Assembly (NCBI GenBank): GCA_034432095.1
Contig: DAOUCV010000022.1
Location: 1-13,215 of the forward strand
Direction of reading: 5' to 3'
DNA from: DAOUCV01 sp034432095
GTDB taxonomy: Bacteria > Chloroflexota > Dehalococcoidia > Dehalococcoidales > UBA2162
DNA length: 13,215 nucleotides
A model generated the notes under the pieces. The model made no database searches. It worked only from the letters and a program-made list of their open reading frames with translations, and was not told where the DNA came from. A program made the position numbers and the translations under genes. Within the stretch, counting starts at the first letter, position 1. Every line of letters starts with the position of its first letter. This document shows positions 13,208 to 13,215 of this stretch, in pieces.

Positions 13208-13215
13208 ATGGACCA
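13208..13215 (+). CDS. start of a truncated ORF, possibly IS21-like transposase (istA)
   Basis: An ATG at 13208 follows AAAGGAGGA with good spacing (6 nt) and continues GAC-CA to the window edge. Only M-D and part of a third codon (CAA/CAG Gln or CAT/CAC His) are visible. Many IS21-family IstA proteins begin M-D/E-Q/M-W, which would fit, but two residues prove nothing. The call rests on the ribosome binding site and the tandem repeats just upstream. Confidence 0.4.

Overview
The window reads as core chromosome of an anaerobic bacterium, most likely a Chloroflexota of the Dehalococcoidia type. That placement is an inference from the gene set: citramalate synthase beside leuB and leuD, a YfhL-type ferredoxin behind rsmD-coaD, an IpdAB/GctAB-like CoA-transferase pair, and C/G-rich palindromic repeats between genes. 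No rRNA or other marker is present to prove it. Almost everything is housekeeping or amino-acid metabolism. I do not see a convincing new defence or mobile system. The unexplained material lies between the genes.

Layout. At the left, rsmG (16S rRNA methyltransferase) runs rightward and meets a leftward branched-chain amino-acid cluster, leuD - leuB - cimA, plus an unannotated 48-codon membrane-protein ORF that starts 2 nt after the cimA stop. Upstream of leuD is a roughly 300-bp stretch with no intact gene. It holds the decayed remains of a hicA-hicB toxin-antitoxin pair and one palindromic repeat. Next come three leftward genes: CoA-transferase alpha and beta subunits (overlapping by 4 nt) and a YkgJ-type cysteine-cluster protein. 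Their strong promoter lies back-to-back with a weaker candidate promoter for the rightward leuS.

From 7.36 kb rightward: leuS, a 243-bp intergenic stretch dense in hairpins, then proC - yggT (4-nt overlap) and cvpA. These converge on a leftward cluster rsmD - coaD - ferredoxin, which has a good SigA-type promoter placed so close to the rsmD start codon that the mRNA may be leaderless. At the right edge, three tandem 22-bp repeats and a well-placed ribosome binding site with an ATG look like the end of an insertion sequence, perhaps IS21-like, whose transposase gene is cut off by the window.

How the genes work together: CimA makes citramalate from pyruvate and acetyl-CoA, and the LeuCD isomerase and LeuB carry it to 2-oxobutyrate for isoleucine. 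LeuB and LeuD can also serve leucine synthesis. leuC and leuA are not in the window. Five related palindromic repeats (about 823-882, 3781-3830, 3928-3977, 4725-4770 and 9991-10045) sit tightly against stop or start codons. Two of them carry an extra hairpin and an A/T run that acts as a T-run on the minus strand.
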